64,000 bases of DNA from Oricola thermophila (GCF_013358405.1 NZ_CP054836.1:3348001-3412000), one strand, 5' to 3'. Positions 29,807-41,861 are shown, numbered from the stretch's first letter. Notes: generated by a model from the sequence alone, not told the origin. Translations and numbers: made by a program.

Positions 29807-30100
29807 GTGGGCCTGACGATCATTCAAACGCTTCTGTTCGCGATCGGCATCTACAAGTGGATCGTTATCGCGATGGTCATCTTCTCGTGGCTCTATGCCT
29901 TCAACATCGTCAACAACTCCAACCGCTTCGTGGCGATGGTGGGCGACTTCCTCTACAAGGCGACCGAGCCGCTGCTCAGGCCGATCCGGCGGGTGATGCC
30001 GGATCTCGGCGGCATCGACATCTCCCCGATCGTCCTGTTCGTGGGCATCTTCTTCGTCGAGCGCGCCATCATCAACGTATTGGCGCCGGCCATCATCTGA
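29807..30100 (+). CDS. YggT family membrane protein
   Basis: A 97-residue protein with two membrane helices around a conserved amphipathic centre (YKATEPLLRPIRRVMPDLGGIDISPI). This is one complete YggT repeat, a family implicated in osmotic or cell-division-linked membrane functions. The GTG start is supported by AAGGAGA 7 nt upstream. The stop TGA overlaps the ATG of the DUF167 gene by one base, a common pairing. Confidence 0.92.
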   Translation: MGLTIIQTLLFAIGIYKWIVIAMVIFSWLYAFNIVNNSNRFVAMVGDFLYKATEPLLRPIRRVMPDLGGIDISPIVLFVGIFFVERAIINVLAPAII

Positions 30101-30423
30101 TGGGCCGGCCCGCCTTCTTCCGGGCAGGCGACGGACATGCCGATCTCTTCCTGCGGGTGACGCCGAACGCGTCGCGCAACGCCATCGAGGGTGTCGAGAT
30201 CCGCGATGACGGCCAGGCGCGGCTGCGCGTGCGCGTTACGGCGCAGCCCGAAAAGGGCAAGGCCAACAAGGCCGTTGTCGCGATCCTGTCGAAGGCGCTC
30301 CATCTGCCGAAATCGGCCTTCGCGGTCGTTGCGGGCGACACGGCGCGCGACAAGACCGTGCGCGTCGAGGCAAGCGAAGCCGAGGCGGCGCTTGCCGGCC
30401 TGGCGAAAGACCTCGCGGACTGA
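30100..30423 (+). CDS. DUF167 (YggU) family protein
   Basis: A 107-residue alpha/beta protein of the YggU/DUF167 family. Conserved parts are LFLRVTPNASRNAIEGVE, LRVRVTAQPEKGKANKAVVAILSKAL and VVAGDTARDKTVRV. Function is unknown. It is translationally coupled to the YggT gene (TGATG). It is convergent with ppa. Confidence 0.92.
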   Translation: MGRPAFFRAGDGHADLFLRVTPNASRNAIEGVEIRDDGQARLRVRVTAQPEKGKANKAVVAILSKALHLPKSAFAVVAGDTARDKTVRVEASEAEAALAGLAKDLAD

Positions 30424-30432
30424 ATGGAACGG

Positions 30433-30469
30433 CAGGGCAGACGCGGCGACCGAACGGTCGCCGGCCCTG
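30433..30469. terminator. Stem-loop between convergent DUF167 and ppa genes
   Basis: An inner 7-bp perfect stem GGCGACC/GGTCGCC with loop GAAC (30445-30462) is extended by an outer CAGGGC/GCCCTG pairing. It fills the 47-nt gap between convergent stops. There is no T run on either strand, so termination is possible but not secure. Confidence 0.4.
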
Positions 30470-30470
30470 T

Positions 30471-31001
30471 CTATGCCTTCTTCGCGCGCTCGATCGCCTC
30501 GAGGATCAGCGTCCTCGCCGTGCCGGTATCCTGCCAGCCGCCGATCTTCACCCACTTGCCCGGCTCGAGATCCTTGTAGTGCTCGAAGAAATGCTCGATC
30601 TGCTTGAGCGTGATTTCGGGCAGGTCCCTGTAGTCCTTCACATTGTCGTAGCGCTTGGTCAGGGCATGGGTCGGAACGGCGATGATCTTCTCGTCTTGGC
30701 CCGAATTGTCCTCCATCAGCATGACGCCGATCGGGCGCACATTGATGACGCAGCCGGGGATCAGCGGGCGCGTGTTGCAGACCAGCACGTCGATCGGGTC
30801 GCCATCGTCGGACAGCGTGTGCGGCACGAAACCGTAGTTCCCGGGATAGGCCATCGGCGTGTAGAGAAAGCGGTCGACGACGAGAACGCCGGCGTCCTTG
30901 TCCATCTCGTACTTGATCGGCTGGCCGCCGACCGGAACCTCGATGATGACGTTGATGTCTTCTGGCGGATTTTCGCCAATCGCGATTGCTTCGATACGCA
31001 T
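30471..31001 (-). CDS. ppa: Inorganic pyrophosphatase (family I)
   Basis: A 176-residue soluble pyrophosphatase that hydrolyses PPi released by biosynthetic reactions. The family signature [10 protein letters not shown] holds metal-binding aspartates. [29 protein letters not shown] and VKDYRDLPE also match. An AGGAG ribosome site precedes ATG 31001. It is encoded alone on the minus strand. Confidence 0.96.
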   Translation of the reverse strand: MRIEAIAIGENPPEDINVIIEVPVGGQPIKYEMDKDAGVLVVDRFLYTPMAYPGNYGFVPHTLSDDGDPIDVLVCNTRPLIPGCVINVRPIGVMLMEDNSGQDEKIIAVPTHALTKRYDNVKDYRDLPEITLKQIEHFFEHYKDLEPGKWVKIGGWQDTGTARTLILEAIERAKKA

Positions 31002-31146
31002 CCGGTTACTCCTTGAGTCCCGCGGCTGATAACGGGTTTTTATGTGCGGCGCAACAATGCCCGCCCACCGTGGCCGCAGGATGGCGGACCGAGTTGCCGA
31101 CGGCGCGCGGCGATGGCATCCTGCCGGCGCAAAGGAGACCGGATCC

Positions 31147-31755
31147 ATGAAGCGCGCACTCACCCTTTCCGCCGGACTCGTCCTGGCAGCGTCGGCCGCG
31201 ACCGCCGCCGAAGACGTCGCCAGCGTCTACACGCGGCTGGACGTGCCGGCGGATTGCGTGGCGCTGTCGGCCGACCCGATGGGCGGCACGTTCTCCTGTC
31301 CGGGCCATGGCGGCTACGGCGTCCTGCTGGCGGAGGGCGATCTGCGCCAGAGCGTGTTCTTCGGCCATCTCGGCCCCTGGTACGGGGAGCCCGCCTGGGA
31401 GAGTTTCGTCACCTTCAACGGCGCGGGCGACACGGTGGAATGGCGGCTCGACGGGGGCGTGCCCTTCGCCACCATCCTGCGCTGGTTCATCGACGGCATC
31501 AATCCCGAGACCGGAAGCCCCGATGCCGGGCATCGCGGCCAGGTGCTCGTCGTCTCGAAGGTCGGCCAGCCCGGCGTGGGCGATGCCTGCGTGGTCGGCT
31601 ATGTCGATGCGCTGGCCAATGCCGATGCCAATGTGCTGGCGCGCGAGGTCGCCGACACGTTCGCGCGGGATTTCGCCTGTCGCGAGGAGGAGCCGCGCTA
31701 TCACGGCGAACGCGGGCCGCTGGCCCTCGATCCGGTCAGGGTGTTCGGAAACTAG
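31147..31755 (+). CDS. Hypothetical secreted protein
   Basis: A 202-residue protein with a clear Sec signal ([20 protein letters not shown], cleavage likely before AEDVAS). The mature part has cysteines at [21 protein letters not shown] and FACREEE, which could form two disulfides in the periplasm. [21 protein letters not shown] resembles rhizobial secreted proteins annotated as hypothetical. I do not recognise a family. AAGGAG lies upstream. It is convergent with the GNAT gene. Confidence 0.75.
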   Translation: MKRALTLSAGLVLAASAATAAEDVASVYTRLDVPADCVALSADPMGGTFSCPGHGGYGVLLAEGDLRQSVFFGHLGPWYGEPAWESFVTFNGAGDTVEWRLDGGVPFATILRWFIDGINPETGSPDAGHRGQVLVVSKVGQPGVGDACVVGYVDALANADANVLAREVADTFARDFACREEEPRYHGERGPLALDPVRVFGN

Positions 31756-31770
31756 TCGGACGCCGGCAGT

Positions 31771-32277
31771 TTACGACCAGACGAAGGCGACCTTGCGCAG
31801 CTGGCGTTCCTCGAAGGTCTCGAAGCCCTGCGCGATGTCGCGGCCGCCATGGCCCGCGTAGAAGCGCATCGCCATCTGGTTGTCCTCCAGCGCCCAGACG
31901 ACGAGGCCGCGGCAGCCATGGTTCTTCAGGCTGCCCTGGGCGGCGTCGAACAGGCATGTGCCGAGGCCGATCCCCTGGTATTCGGGGCGGATGTATAGCT
32001 CGTAGATCTCGCCCTCCTGCGGAAGGGCGCGGGCGCGGTTGAGGCCGTAGGTGCAGTAGCCGGAGATCAGCCCGCCCATGTCGACGACCATGACGGAGGT
32101 ACCGCGGGTGATGGCACGCCGCCACCAGCCGGCATGGCGCCGGGAGATCATGGCCTGGAGCGACTTGTGCGGGATGATGCCGTCATAGGCATTGCGCCAA
32201 GAGGCCTCGTGGACCTCGGCGATCTGGTCGGCGTCCCTCCCGGATGCGGGCCTGATATCGATGGTGAGCGACGTCAT
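31771..32277 (-). CDS. GNAT family N-acetyltransferase
   Basis: A 168-residue acetyltransferase with the acetyl-CoA-binding segment IRPEYQGIGLGTCLFDAAQG (the Q/RxxGxG/A motif) and the following LRGLVVWALEDN-type strand and WYxxG-equivalent RFYAGHGG. The substrate is unknown. No operon partner is evident: it is convergent with the secreted-protein gene, and a 158-nt gap separates it from ccmG. Confidence 0.82.
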   Translation of the reverse strand: MTSLTIDIRPASGRDADQIAEVHEASWRNAYDGIIPHKSLQAMISRRHAGWWRRAITRGTSVMVVDMGGLISGYCTYGLNRARALPQEGEIYELYIRPEYQGIGLGTCLFDAAQGSLKNHGCRGLVVWALEDNQMAMRFYAGHGGRDIAQGFETFEERQLRKVAFVWS

Positions 32278-32435
32278 GATCGCGCACCTTGCTTCAGCGT
32301 CAGGTCGGGGGCAAGCGGCTTTGCCCGGTTGTGAACATCAAAACGCATCGAGGACCACGTTTCCCCAAAATATTGTGCCTCGTTATCCACAGAACCCCGA
32401 TGCGTCGCGGTTCCGGGTGCCGCCCGACGGAAGAC

Positions 32436-33247
<812 letters not shown>

Positions 33248-33251
33248 TGTG

Positions 33252-34037
33252 TCACTCCGCCAGAACCGGCCGGGTCGCGGCCCGGCGCTCCTGCGCCGAG
33301 GCGCGGCGCATGGAGGCGATGCGGCGGCGCCAGATCTCGGTGCGCATGGCGACCATGTGCATGAAGAAGAACAGAGCCGTGAAGCCGAGCGCCATGACGA
33401 GCAGCGGCCACAGCAGGCTGGGATGGATGGTCGGGCCGTCGAGCCGGATCACCGCCGCCGGCTGGTGCAGCGTGTTCCACCAGTCGACGGAGAACTTGAT
33501 GATCGGAATGTTGACCGTGCCGACGAGGACGAGGATCGCCACCGGGCGGGCGGCCTTCACGGGATCGTCCATGGCGCGCTGCAGGGCGATGACGCCGAGA
33601 TACATCAGGAAAAGCACGAACATGGAGGTCAGCCGCGCGTCCCAGACCCACCAGGTTCCCCACATCGGCTTGCCCCAGAGCGAGCCGGTGGCCAGCGCGA
33701 GAAAGGTGAAGGCGGCGCCGATCGGGGCGGCGGCCCGTATCGACACGTCCGCCAGCGGGTGGCGCCAGATCAGCGTGCCGAGCGCCGAGACGGCCATGAC
33801 CATGTAGCCCATCATGGACAACCAGGCGGACGGGACGTGGACATACATGATGCGCACGGTCTCGCCCTGCTGGTAGTCCTGCGGCGCGGTGAAGGCCATC
33901 CACAGGCCCACGGCCAGCAGCAGCGCGCTCAACGCGCCGAGCCACGGCATGATCCTTCCCGAGTAGGAAAGGTACCGCGTCGGGTTGGCGAGTGCGGAAA
34001 TGCTGAAGCGTCGGGCCTGTGCGGTCGTTTCACTCAT
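33252..34037 (-). CDS. ccmC: Heme exporter protein CcmC
   Basis: A 261-residue inner-membrane protein with six helices that loads heme onto CcmE. It has the tryptophan-rich WWD motif (WGTWWVWDARLT) and periplasmic histidines in VHVPSAW and the WWNTLHQPA region. It lies 45 nt downstream of ccmB. Confidence 0.96.
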   Translation of the reverse strand: MSETTAQARRFSISALANPTRYLSYSGRIMPWLGALSALLLAVGLWMAFTAPQDYQQGETVRIMYVHVPSAWLSMMGYMVMAVSALGTLIWRHPLADVSIRAAAPIGAAFTFLALATGSLWGKPMWGTWWVWDARLTSMFVLFLMYLGVIALQRAMDDPVKAARPVAILVLVGTVNIPIIKFSVDWWNTLHQPAAVIRLDGPTIHPSLLWPLLVMALGFTALFFFMHMVAMRTEIWRRRIASMRRASAQERRAATRPVLAE

Positions 34038-34082
34038 GCCACTTCCTTACTTTGTCGGCACCGCCTTCGCAATTGACTCCGG

Positions 34083-34748
34083 TCAATCCGACGCCGCCTT
34101 CAGCGCCGCGCCCGCCGCCAGCGGCCCCAGCGCGGCAAAGAACAGGGTCAGCGCGCAGAGCAGCAGGAAGGGCTGCGTGAAGGGCGCCGGATCCTCGACC
34201 GCGCCATAGGCCGCCATCACGCCGAAAATAAGGACGGGAATGACGAAGGGCAGCACCATCACGGAAACGAGAAGGCCGCCGCGCGGCAGGGCGACCGCCA
34301 GCGCCGCGCCGGTGGCGCCGATGAAGGTGACGGCCGGCGTTCCGGCGAGCAGCGTGAGCGAGGTGGCCAGGATCGCCGCCGGTTCCATGTTCATCAGCAG
34401 GCCAAGCGCCGGAGAGACGACCACCAGCGGCAGGCCGGTGGTCAGCCAGTGGGCGACGCACTTGGCGAAGACCGTCAGCGAAAGCGGCTGGTCGTGCCCG
34501 GCCATGACCATGAGGTCGAGCGATCCGTCCTCGCGGTCGGCCTGGAACAGCCGGTCGAGGCCGAGCAGCGAGGCCAGCAGCGCGCCGATCCACAATATGG
34601 CCGGGCCGATGCGCGCCAGCAGGTTGAGGTCCGGCCCGACGGCAAACGGCACCACCGCGATCACGGCGAGAAAGAACAATATGCCGATCAGCATGCCGCC
34701 GCCGGCGCGCACGCCGATCCGGATGTCGCGGAGGATCAGCGCCGTCAT
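34083..34748 (-). CDS. ccmB: Heme ABC transporter permease CcmB
   Basis: A 221-residue membrane protein with six hydrophobic segments. It is the permease partner of CcmA. FAVGPDLNLLARIGPAILWI, DREDGSLDLMVMAG and VLPFVIPVLIFG are typical. The start overlaps the ccmA stop (ATGA). Confidence 0.95.
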   Translation of the reverse strand: MTALILRDIRIGVRAGGGMLIGILFFLAVIAVVPFAVGPDLNLLARIGPAILWIGALLASLLGLDRLFQADREDGSLDLMVMAGHDQPLSLTVFAKCVAHWLTTGLPLVVVSPALGLLMNMEPAAILATSLTLLAGTPAVTFIGATGAALAVALPRGGLLVSVMVLPFVIPVLIFGVMAAYGAVEDPAPFTQPFLLLCALTLFFAALGPLAAGAALKAASD

Positions 34749-35359
34749 GCCGCCCTCGCCACGGCGAATTCCAGCCGTTTCATGCCGTCGACGGCGATGG
34801 GAAGATGGGTCGCGGCGACGACGATGCCGCCGGCGCGCAGGTGGTCGCGGACAAGGCCCGCGAAATGCGCTTCCGACGCCGCGTCGAGGCCGGAGGTCGG
34901 CTCGTCCAGCAGCCAGACCGGCCGGAAATTGAGCAGCAGCCGGGCGATGGCGACGCGGCGGCGCTGGCCGGTCGAAAGGTAGGAAAAGGGCAGGTCGCGG
35001 GTGTGTCCGAGGCCGACCGTGGCCAGCGCCTCGTCGACCGAAAGTTGCGGGCTGCCGTGGAAGGCCTGCCAGAAGGAAAGGTTCTCGGCCACCGAAAGGG
35101 CCGGCTTCATGGCGTTGGCGGGGCCGAGATAGTGCGACGCGGCGGCGACCGTCGGCCAGCGGGCCCCGGCGTCCTCGATCCGGGCGCTGCCCGCGCTCGG
35201 GCGCAGCAGGCCGGCGACGGCGCGGATCAGCGTCGACTTGCCGGCGCCGTTCGGTCCGGTGACGAGAAGGCCCTCGCCATCGGCCAGCGAGAAGCCGACG
35301 CCGTCGAAGACGATTCCGGCGCCGCGGTCCACGGCAAGATCGGTGACGATCAGTCGCAT
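34745..35359 (-). CDS. ccmA: Heme ABC exporter ATP-binding protein CcmA
   Basis: A 204-residue ABC ATPase, short as usual for CcmA. Walker A is GPNGAGKST, the signature region is YLSTGQRRRVAIARLL, Walker B is PVWLLDEPTSGLD, and the switch His is in VAATH. CcmAB with CcmC and CcmD drives release of heme-loaded CcmE. It is the first gene of the minus-strand ccm run and is divergent from acnA. Confidence 0.95.
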   Translation of the reverse strand: MRLIVTDLAVDRGAGIVFDGVGFSLADGEGLLVTGPNGAGKSTLIRAVAGLLRPSAGSARIEDAGARWPTVAAASHYLGPANAMKPALSVAENLSFWQAFHGSPQLSVDEALATVGLGHTRDLPFSYLSTGQRRRVAIARLLLNFRPVWLLDEPTSGLDAASEAHFAGLVRDHLRAGGIVVAATHLPIAVDGMKRLEFAVARAA

Positions 35360-35661
35360 GGGGGTCCCCCTGTTCCGCAGGGCATCTGGCACGGGTGGCG
35401 CCGGCGAGGCAATACCCCGCGACTTTTTGACTTTCGATGGTCTGGAAACGGTCAAAAAACTGCTCTATAGGGGGCGCATCGCACCAGCGGCCGGTGCGCA
35501 AACCCATTCAAGCCGACCTGTATGTCGGGCCTCTTCGCGTGGTCTGGCAGGGGCGGACAGCGGAAATGGTCGCACCCGCATCTTCACGAGCGCAAAATCG
35601 TTGCGCAATGCGGAAGAGTTCGTCCCTCGCAAGGCCAACCGAACTCGAAAGGTGAATTTCC
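35360..35661. other. Divergent intergenic region ccmA / acnA with inverted repeat
   Basis: No gene is visible in these 302 nt. TTTTTGAC at 35424-35431 and GTCAAAAA at 35451-35458 form an inverted repeat with a 19-nt spacer. Each arm carries a TTGAC element like a -35 box pointing away from the other, and a CTATAG sequence lies at 35465-35470. The region must hold the divergent promoters; no riboswitch or known operator was recognised. Confidence 0.5.
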
Positions 35662-38352
<2,691 letters not shown>

Positions 38353-38375
38353 GCGGCAGTCCGCATCGCCGAAAG

Positions 38376-38404
38376 GACAGGGCCGGGGCGGCAACGCCCC
38401 GGCC
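38376..38404. repeat. Copy 1 of a 29-nt duplicated terminator hairpin
   Basis: This 29-nt stretch is identical to 41650-41678. It is a 10-bp perfect stem with a GCAA tetraloop, preceded by GACAG. The two copies are direct repeats that bracket the regulator-aldehyde dehydrogenase-DUF779 cassette. Confidence 0.95.
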
Positions 38405-38410
38405 TTTTTG
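38379..38410 (+). terminator. Rho-independent terminator of acnA
   Basis: Stem GGCCGGGGCG / CGCCCCGGCC with a GNRA-type GCAA loop (38381-38404) is followed by TTTTTG. It starts 26 nt after the acnA stop. Confidence 0.9.
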
Positions 38411-38431
38411 CTGTCCGATTTTCCGCGCGGA

Positions 38432-38453
38432 ACTGTCTCATTTGCGAGACAGT
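38432..38453. promoter_or_regulatory. Palindromic operator 1, upstream of the GAF-Fis regulator
   Basis: ACTGTCTC-N6-GAGACAGT is a perfect 8+8 palindrome ending 83 nt before the regulator start. The same palindrome with a different spacer lies upstream of the aldehyde dehydrogenase (39497-39518). This makes it the likely binding site of the encoded Fis-type regulator, with autoregulation. Confidence 0.7.
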
Positions 38454-38536
38454 CCGGCCCTGTCGCCTCCTCGCGGTTTTGACGCCACGGCAGGCGGTGA
38501 TAGTCTTGCGGACCGCCGTTCGGGGAGGAGGACCCA

Positions 38537-39487
38537 GTGACGCGAACCAGCCATGCGGACATGGTCATCGAGACCGTCCAGTCGTCATCCGCTGCCGCGG
38601 TTTCCAGCCTCGCCGCGTCGTGGCGGCGCTCGCTCGTCAAGCACGGGCTGGACCCGGCCAGCCCGCGCGCGCCGGACCGGGTGGACGCGGCGACGCTCAA
38701 GCACCGCCGCGCCGCGCTCGATCGGCTGATGGCCATCGCCCAGCCGCGGCTCGACCAGCTATTCGGTCTGGTCGGCAATTCGGGATGCGGCGTGCTGCTG
38801 ACCGACGCCGACGGGGTGGTGCTCGACCAGCGCGTCGCCCCGGGCGATGCCGAAACCTTCGAGAGCTGGGGGCTGTGCACCGGCGCGGTGTGGAGCGAGG
38901 AGACCGAGGGCACCAACGGCATCGGCACCTGCCTGGTGGAACGCCGGCAGGTGGTCATCCACCGCAGCGAGCACTTCCTCGCCCGCAACACCGCCATGAG
39001 CTGCATGGACGCGCCGATCCACGGCGCCGACGGGCGGCTGATCGGCGCGCTCGACGTGTCGTCCTGCCGGGCGGACCAGACCGAGGGCTTCGCGCGGCTA
39101 ATCGCGGCCACCGTCGCCCAGACCGCGCGCCAGATCGAGAACGACAATTTCCGCGCCGCCTTTCCGGAGGCGCGCATCATCGTCGCCTCCGAGCGCGACG
39201 CCAACGACGCCGTGCTGCTGGCGGTGGACGAGGACGACATCGTCATCGGCGCGACCCACGCGGCGCGACGGATCTTCGGCCTCGGTTCCGAAGTCGAACT
39301 CCGGCCGCAGCCGGCCTCCGACCTGCTCGGGCGTTCGACCGGGGCCACCGGCTTCGAGCGGGCCGAGCGCGCCGCGCTGAAGCGGGCGCTGGCGCGCGCC
39401 GGCGGCAACCACACCCGCGCGGCCCGCGCGCTCGGCATCAGCCGCGCCACGCTCTACCGCCGCCTCAAGCGCCTCGGGGCCGACTGA
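38537..39487 (+). CDS. GAF-domain, Fis-type HTH regulator (AcoR-like, lacking the AAA+ domain)
   Basis: A 316-residue regulator. The N-terminal half has an AcoR-type sensor ([13 protein letters not shown], then a GAF domain with [19 protein letters not shown] and [20 protein letters not shown]). The C-terminus is a Fis helix-turn-helix ([20 protein letters not shown]). The central AAA+ sigma-54-activating module of full AcoR proteins is missing, so it probably acts at ordinary promoters. The GTG start follows GGGGAGGAGG. Matching palindromes stand upstream of it and of the aldehyde dehydrogenase, which it presumably controls in response to an aldehyde or alcohol. Confidence 0.88.
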   Translation: MTRTSHADMVIETVQSSSAAAVSSLAASWRRSLVKHGLDPASPRAPDRVDAATLKHRRAALDRLMAIAQPRLDQLFGLVGNSGCGVLLTDADGVVLDQRVAPGDAETFESWGLCTGAVWSEETEGTNGIGTCLVERRQVVIHRSEHFLARNTAMSCMDAPIHGADGRLIGALDVSSCRADQTEGFARLIAATVAQTARQIENDNFRAAFPEARIIVASERDANDAVLLAVDEDDIVIGATHAARRIFGLGSEVELRPQPASDLLGRSTGATGFERAERAALKRALARAGGNHTRAARALGISRATLYRRLKRLGAD

Positions 39488-39496
39488 GCGGCCCGG

Positions 39497-39518
39497 ACTG
39501 TCTCGCATCCGAGACAGT
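39497..39518. promoter_or_regulatory. Palindromic operator 2, upstream of the aldehyde dehydrogenase
   Basis: ACTGTCTC-N6-GAGACAGT is identical in both arms to the site at 38432-38453, with spacer GCATCC instead of ATTTGC. It begins 10 nt after the regulator stop and ends 97 nt before the dehydrogenase start, where an activator or repressor site would be expected. Confidence 0.75.
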
Positions 39519-39615
39519 CGGCACGCTGCACTCCTCCGCCGGGGCTGACCGCCCGGCCCGTTCCGTCGTAGCGGAATCGGACGCCGGAACGGTCCGGCAC
39601 AGGAGGAGAAGATCC

Positions 39616-41139
39616 ATGAATGTCATGACCAGGCCCGAGGCGGGCCAGACCGCCTCGCCCTTCAAGACCCGCTACGACAATTTCATCGGCGGCCGGTTCG
39701 TCGCGCCGAGCAAGGGACGCTACTTCGAGAACGTCACGCCGGTCACCGGGCAGGTGATCTGCGAGGTCGCGCGCTCGGATGCCGACGACATCGAGATGGC
39801 GCTCGACGCCGCCCATGCCGCGAAGGACGCCTGGGGCCGCACGGCGCCGGCCGAACGCGCGCAGGCGCTGCTCAGGATCGCCGACGCGATGGAACGGAAC
39901 GCCGAGCTGCTCGCCGCCTGCGAGACATGGGACAACGGCAAGCCGATCCGCGAGACCACGGCCGCCGACATTCCGCTGGCGATCGACCATTTCCGCTATT
40001 TCGCCTCCGCCGTGCGCGTGCAGGAGGGCACGATGGGCGAGCTCGACGACGACACCGTCGCCTACCACTTCCACGAGCCGCTCGGCGTGGTCGGCCAGAT
40101 CATCCCGTGGAACTTCCCGCTGCTGATGGCGGCATGGAAGCTGGCGCCCGCGCTCGCCGCCGGCAACTGCGTGGTCCTCAAGCCCGCCGAGCAGACGCCG
40201 GCCACGATCATGGTCTTCGCCGAGCTGATCGCCGACATACTGCCCGCCGGCGTGCTCAACATCGTCAACGGCTTCGGGCTGGAGGCCGGCAAGCCGCTGG
40301 CCTCGTCGCCGCGCATCGCCAAGGTGGCGTTCACCGGCGAGACCTCGACCGGCCGGCTGATCATGCAGTACGCCGCCGAGAACATCATCCCGGTGACGCT
40401 GGAGCTGGGCGGCAAGTCGCCGAACATCTTCTTCCGCGACGTGATGGCCGAGGACGACGCCTTCCTCGACAAGGCCATCGAGGGCTTCGTCATGTTCGCG
40501 CTCAACCAGGGCGAGGTCTGCACCTGCCCGTCGCGAGCGCTGATCCACGAGGACATCTACGACGCCTTCATGGAACGCGCCATCGCGCGCACCGAGGCGA
40601 TCGTGCAGGGCGACCCGCGCGCCATGGAGACGATGATCGGGGCCCAGGCCAGTTCCGAGCAGAAGGAGAAGATCCTCTCCTATTTCGACATCGGGCGGCA
40701 GGAAGGCGCGGAGGTGCTGACCGGCGGCGAGGCGGCCGATCTCGGCGGCGAGCTGTCCGGCGGCTACTACATCAAGCCGACCATCCTGAAGGGGCACAAC
40801 CGGATGCGGGTCTTCCAGGAGGAGATCTTCGGGCCGGTGGTGTCGGTGACGACCTTCCGGGACGAGAACGAGGCGCTGGAGATCGCCAACGACACGCTCT
40901 ACGGCCTCGGCGCCGGCGTGTGGTCGCGCGACCAGAACACCTGCTACCGCTTCGGCCGCCACATCCAGGCGGGCCGCGTCTGGGTCAACAACTACCATGC
41001 CTATCCGGCGCATTCGGCCTTCGGCGGCTACAAGCAGTCGGGCATCGGGCGCGAGACCCACAAGATGATGCTCGATCACTACCAGCAGACCAAGAACATG
41101 CTGGTCAGCTACAACCCGAACCGGCTCGGCTTCTTCTGA
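39616..41139 (+). CDS. NAD-dependent aldehyde dehydrogenase (AcoD/ExaC-like)
   Basis: A 507-residue aldehyde dehydrogenase of the class that oxidises acetaldehyde and similar aldehydes. The catalytic Cys302 is in [13 protein letters not shown], the general base Glu in [13 protein letters not shown], and the NAD-binding block is [20 protein letters not shown]. The C-terminal [20 protein letters not shown] is typical of the AcoD/ExaC group. AGGAGGAGAAG precedes the ATG. The upstream GAF-Fis regulator and shared palindrome indicate inducible expression. DUF779 follows, as is usual for this subgroup. Confidence 0.95.
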   Translation: MNVMTRPEAGQTASPFKTRYDNFIGGRFVAPSKGRYFENVTPVTGQVICEVARSDADDIEMALDAAHAAKDAWGRTAPAERAQALLRIADAMERNAELLAACETWDNGKPIRETTAADIPLAIDHFRYFASAVRVQEGTMGELDDDTVAYHFHEPLGVVGQIIPWNFPLLMAAWKLAPALAAGNCVVLKPAEQTPATIMVFAELIADILPAGVLNIVNGFGLEAGKPLASSPRIAKVAFTGETSTGRLIMQYAAENIIPVTLELGGKSPNIFFRDVMAEDDAFLDKAIEGFVMFALNQGEVCTCPSRALIHEDIYDAFMERAIARTEAIVQGDPRAMETMIGAQASSEQKEKILSYFDIGRQEGAEVLTGGEAADLGGELSGGYYIKPTILKGHNRMRVFQEEIFGPVVSVTTFRDENEALEIANDTLYGLGAGVWSRDQNTCYRFGRHIQAGRVWVNNYHAYPAHSAFGGYKQSGIGRETHKMMLDHYQQTKNMLVSYNPNRLGFF

Positions 41140-41160
41140 CCGCGTCCTCCCGGGACAGGA

Positions 41161-41183
41161 GGGGCCCCCGGCACGGGGGCCCC
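41161..41183 (+). promoter_or_regulatory. Intercistronic GC hairpin between aldehyde dehydrogenase and DUF779
   Basis: A perfect 9-bp stem GGGGCCCCC / GGGGGCCCC with loop GGCAC stands in the 70-nt gap between the two genes, 27 nt before the DUF779 start. There is no T run, so it is more likely an mRNA stabilising or processing structure that sets the ratio of the two products than a terminator. Confidence 0.5.
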
Positions 41184-41209
41184 GGCCCGCGACAGCAAGG
41201 AGTCCGACC

Positions 41210-41578
41210 GTGACAGGCAAGCCCAACAGGGTCGAGGCGACCGCCGAAGCGCGCGACCTGATCGCCGAAATCCGGCGCGACCATCCCGACATCATCGTCC
41301 ACCAGTCCGGCGGCTGCTGCGACGGCTCCTCGCCCATGTGCTTTCCCGCGGCGGATTTCCGCGTCGGCGGCAATGACGTGAAGCTGGGCGAGATCGACGG
41401 CGTGCCCGTCTACATCTCCGGCCCGCAATTCGAGGCGTGGAAACACACCCGGCTGATCCTCGACGTGGTGCCGGGGCGCGGCGGCATGTTCTCGCTCGAC
41501 AACGGCCGCGAAAAGCGATTTCTCGCCCGCGCGCGGGTGTTCACGGCGGAGGAGCTGGCCGAACTCGAAGCCGGCTGA
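41210..41578 (+). CDS. DUF779 domain protein
   Basis: A 122-residue protein with the cysteine-rich family motif HQSGGCCDGSSPMCFP, then VYISGPQFEAWKHTRLILDVVPGRGGMFSLDN. DUF779 genes are regularly found beside AcoD/ExaC-type aldehyde dehydrogenases; the function is unknown, and the CC...C arrangement suggests metal or thiol chemistry. The GTG start follows AAGGAG. It is the last gene of the cassette, followed by a terminator. Confidence 0.9.
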   Translation: MTGKPNRVEATAEARDLIAEIRRDHPDIIVHQSGGCCDGSSPMCFPAADFRVGGNDVKLGEIDGVPVYISGPQFEAWKHTRLILDVVPGRGGMFSLDNGREKRFLARARVFTAEELAELEAG

Positions 41579-41649
41579 CGGCCCGGCGGCGGCATCCCGC
41601 AAATCGTGCAGCGTAATCTCGCCGCGCAGGTAGAGGACACGGCGCAAGT

Positions 41650-41678
41650 GACAGGGCCGGGGCGGCAACGCCCCGGCC
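41650..41678. repeat. Copy 2 of the 29-nt duplicated terminator hairpin
   Basis: Identical over 29 nt to 38376-38404 and in the same orientation. It marks the downstream end of the aldehyde dehydrogenase cassette and the start of the AT-richer patch. Confidence 0.95.
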
Positions 41679-41686
41679 CTCTTTCT
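41653..41686 (+). terminator. Rho-independent terminator after DUF779
   Basis: A 12-bp stem AGGGCCGGGGCG / CGCCCCGGCCCT with loop GCAA (41653-41680) is followed by CTTTCT. It starts 74 nt after the DUF779 stop. Confidence 0.8.
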
Positions 41687-41720
41687 GACTGAAGTTCGCT
41701 TCAAACATTCTAGGAAAGAT

Positions 41721-41831
41721 TTGGAAGGCGCCGAGCGTTCCGGTCTCTATAGATTCACCGAGTACCTCAAGCAGCTAGCGGTTCGCGTGGGCACGACTTT
41801 CGAGGAATCTAAGTTTCCGCCGCTATCTTAG
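41721..41831 (+). pseudogene. Possible remnant of a coding region
   Basis: From TTG 41721 to the TAG at 41829-41831 one frame gives a 36-residue, protein-like sequence (EGAERSGLYRFTEYLKQLAV, then GTTFEESKFPPLS). The frame stays open further upstream but without a convincing start. It could be the 3' remnant of a lost gene or a small protein; no family was recognised. The low-GC setting favours a remnant. Confidence 0.3.
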
Positions 41832-41861
41832 GCGGGTAACGAAAAGGCGCGATTCAAAGAA

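Noticed and set aside
32383..32391. Perfect DnaA box TTATCCACA between the GNAT gene and ccmG (a similar TTATCCACC occurs near 42479)
   Set aside because: Single boxes without a cluster, AT-rich unwinding element or origin-linked genes do not support a replication origin.
38433..38452. LexA/SOS box reading of the GTCTC...GAGAC palindrome
   Set aside because: The alphaproteobacterial LexA box is GTTC-N7-GTTC; the arms here differ and recur only beside the regulator and the dehydrogenase.
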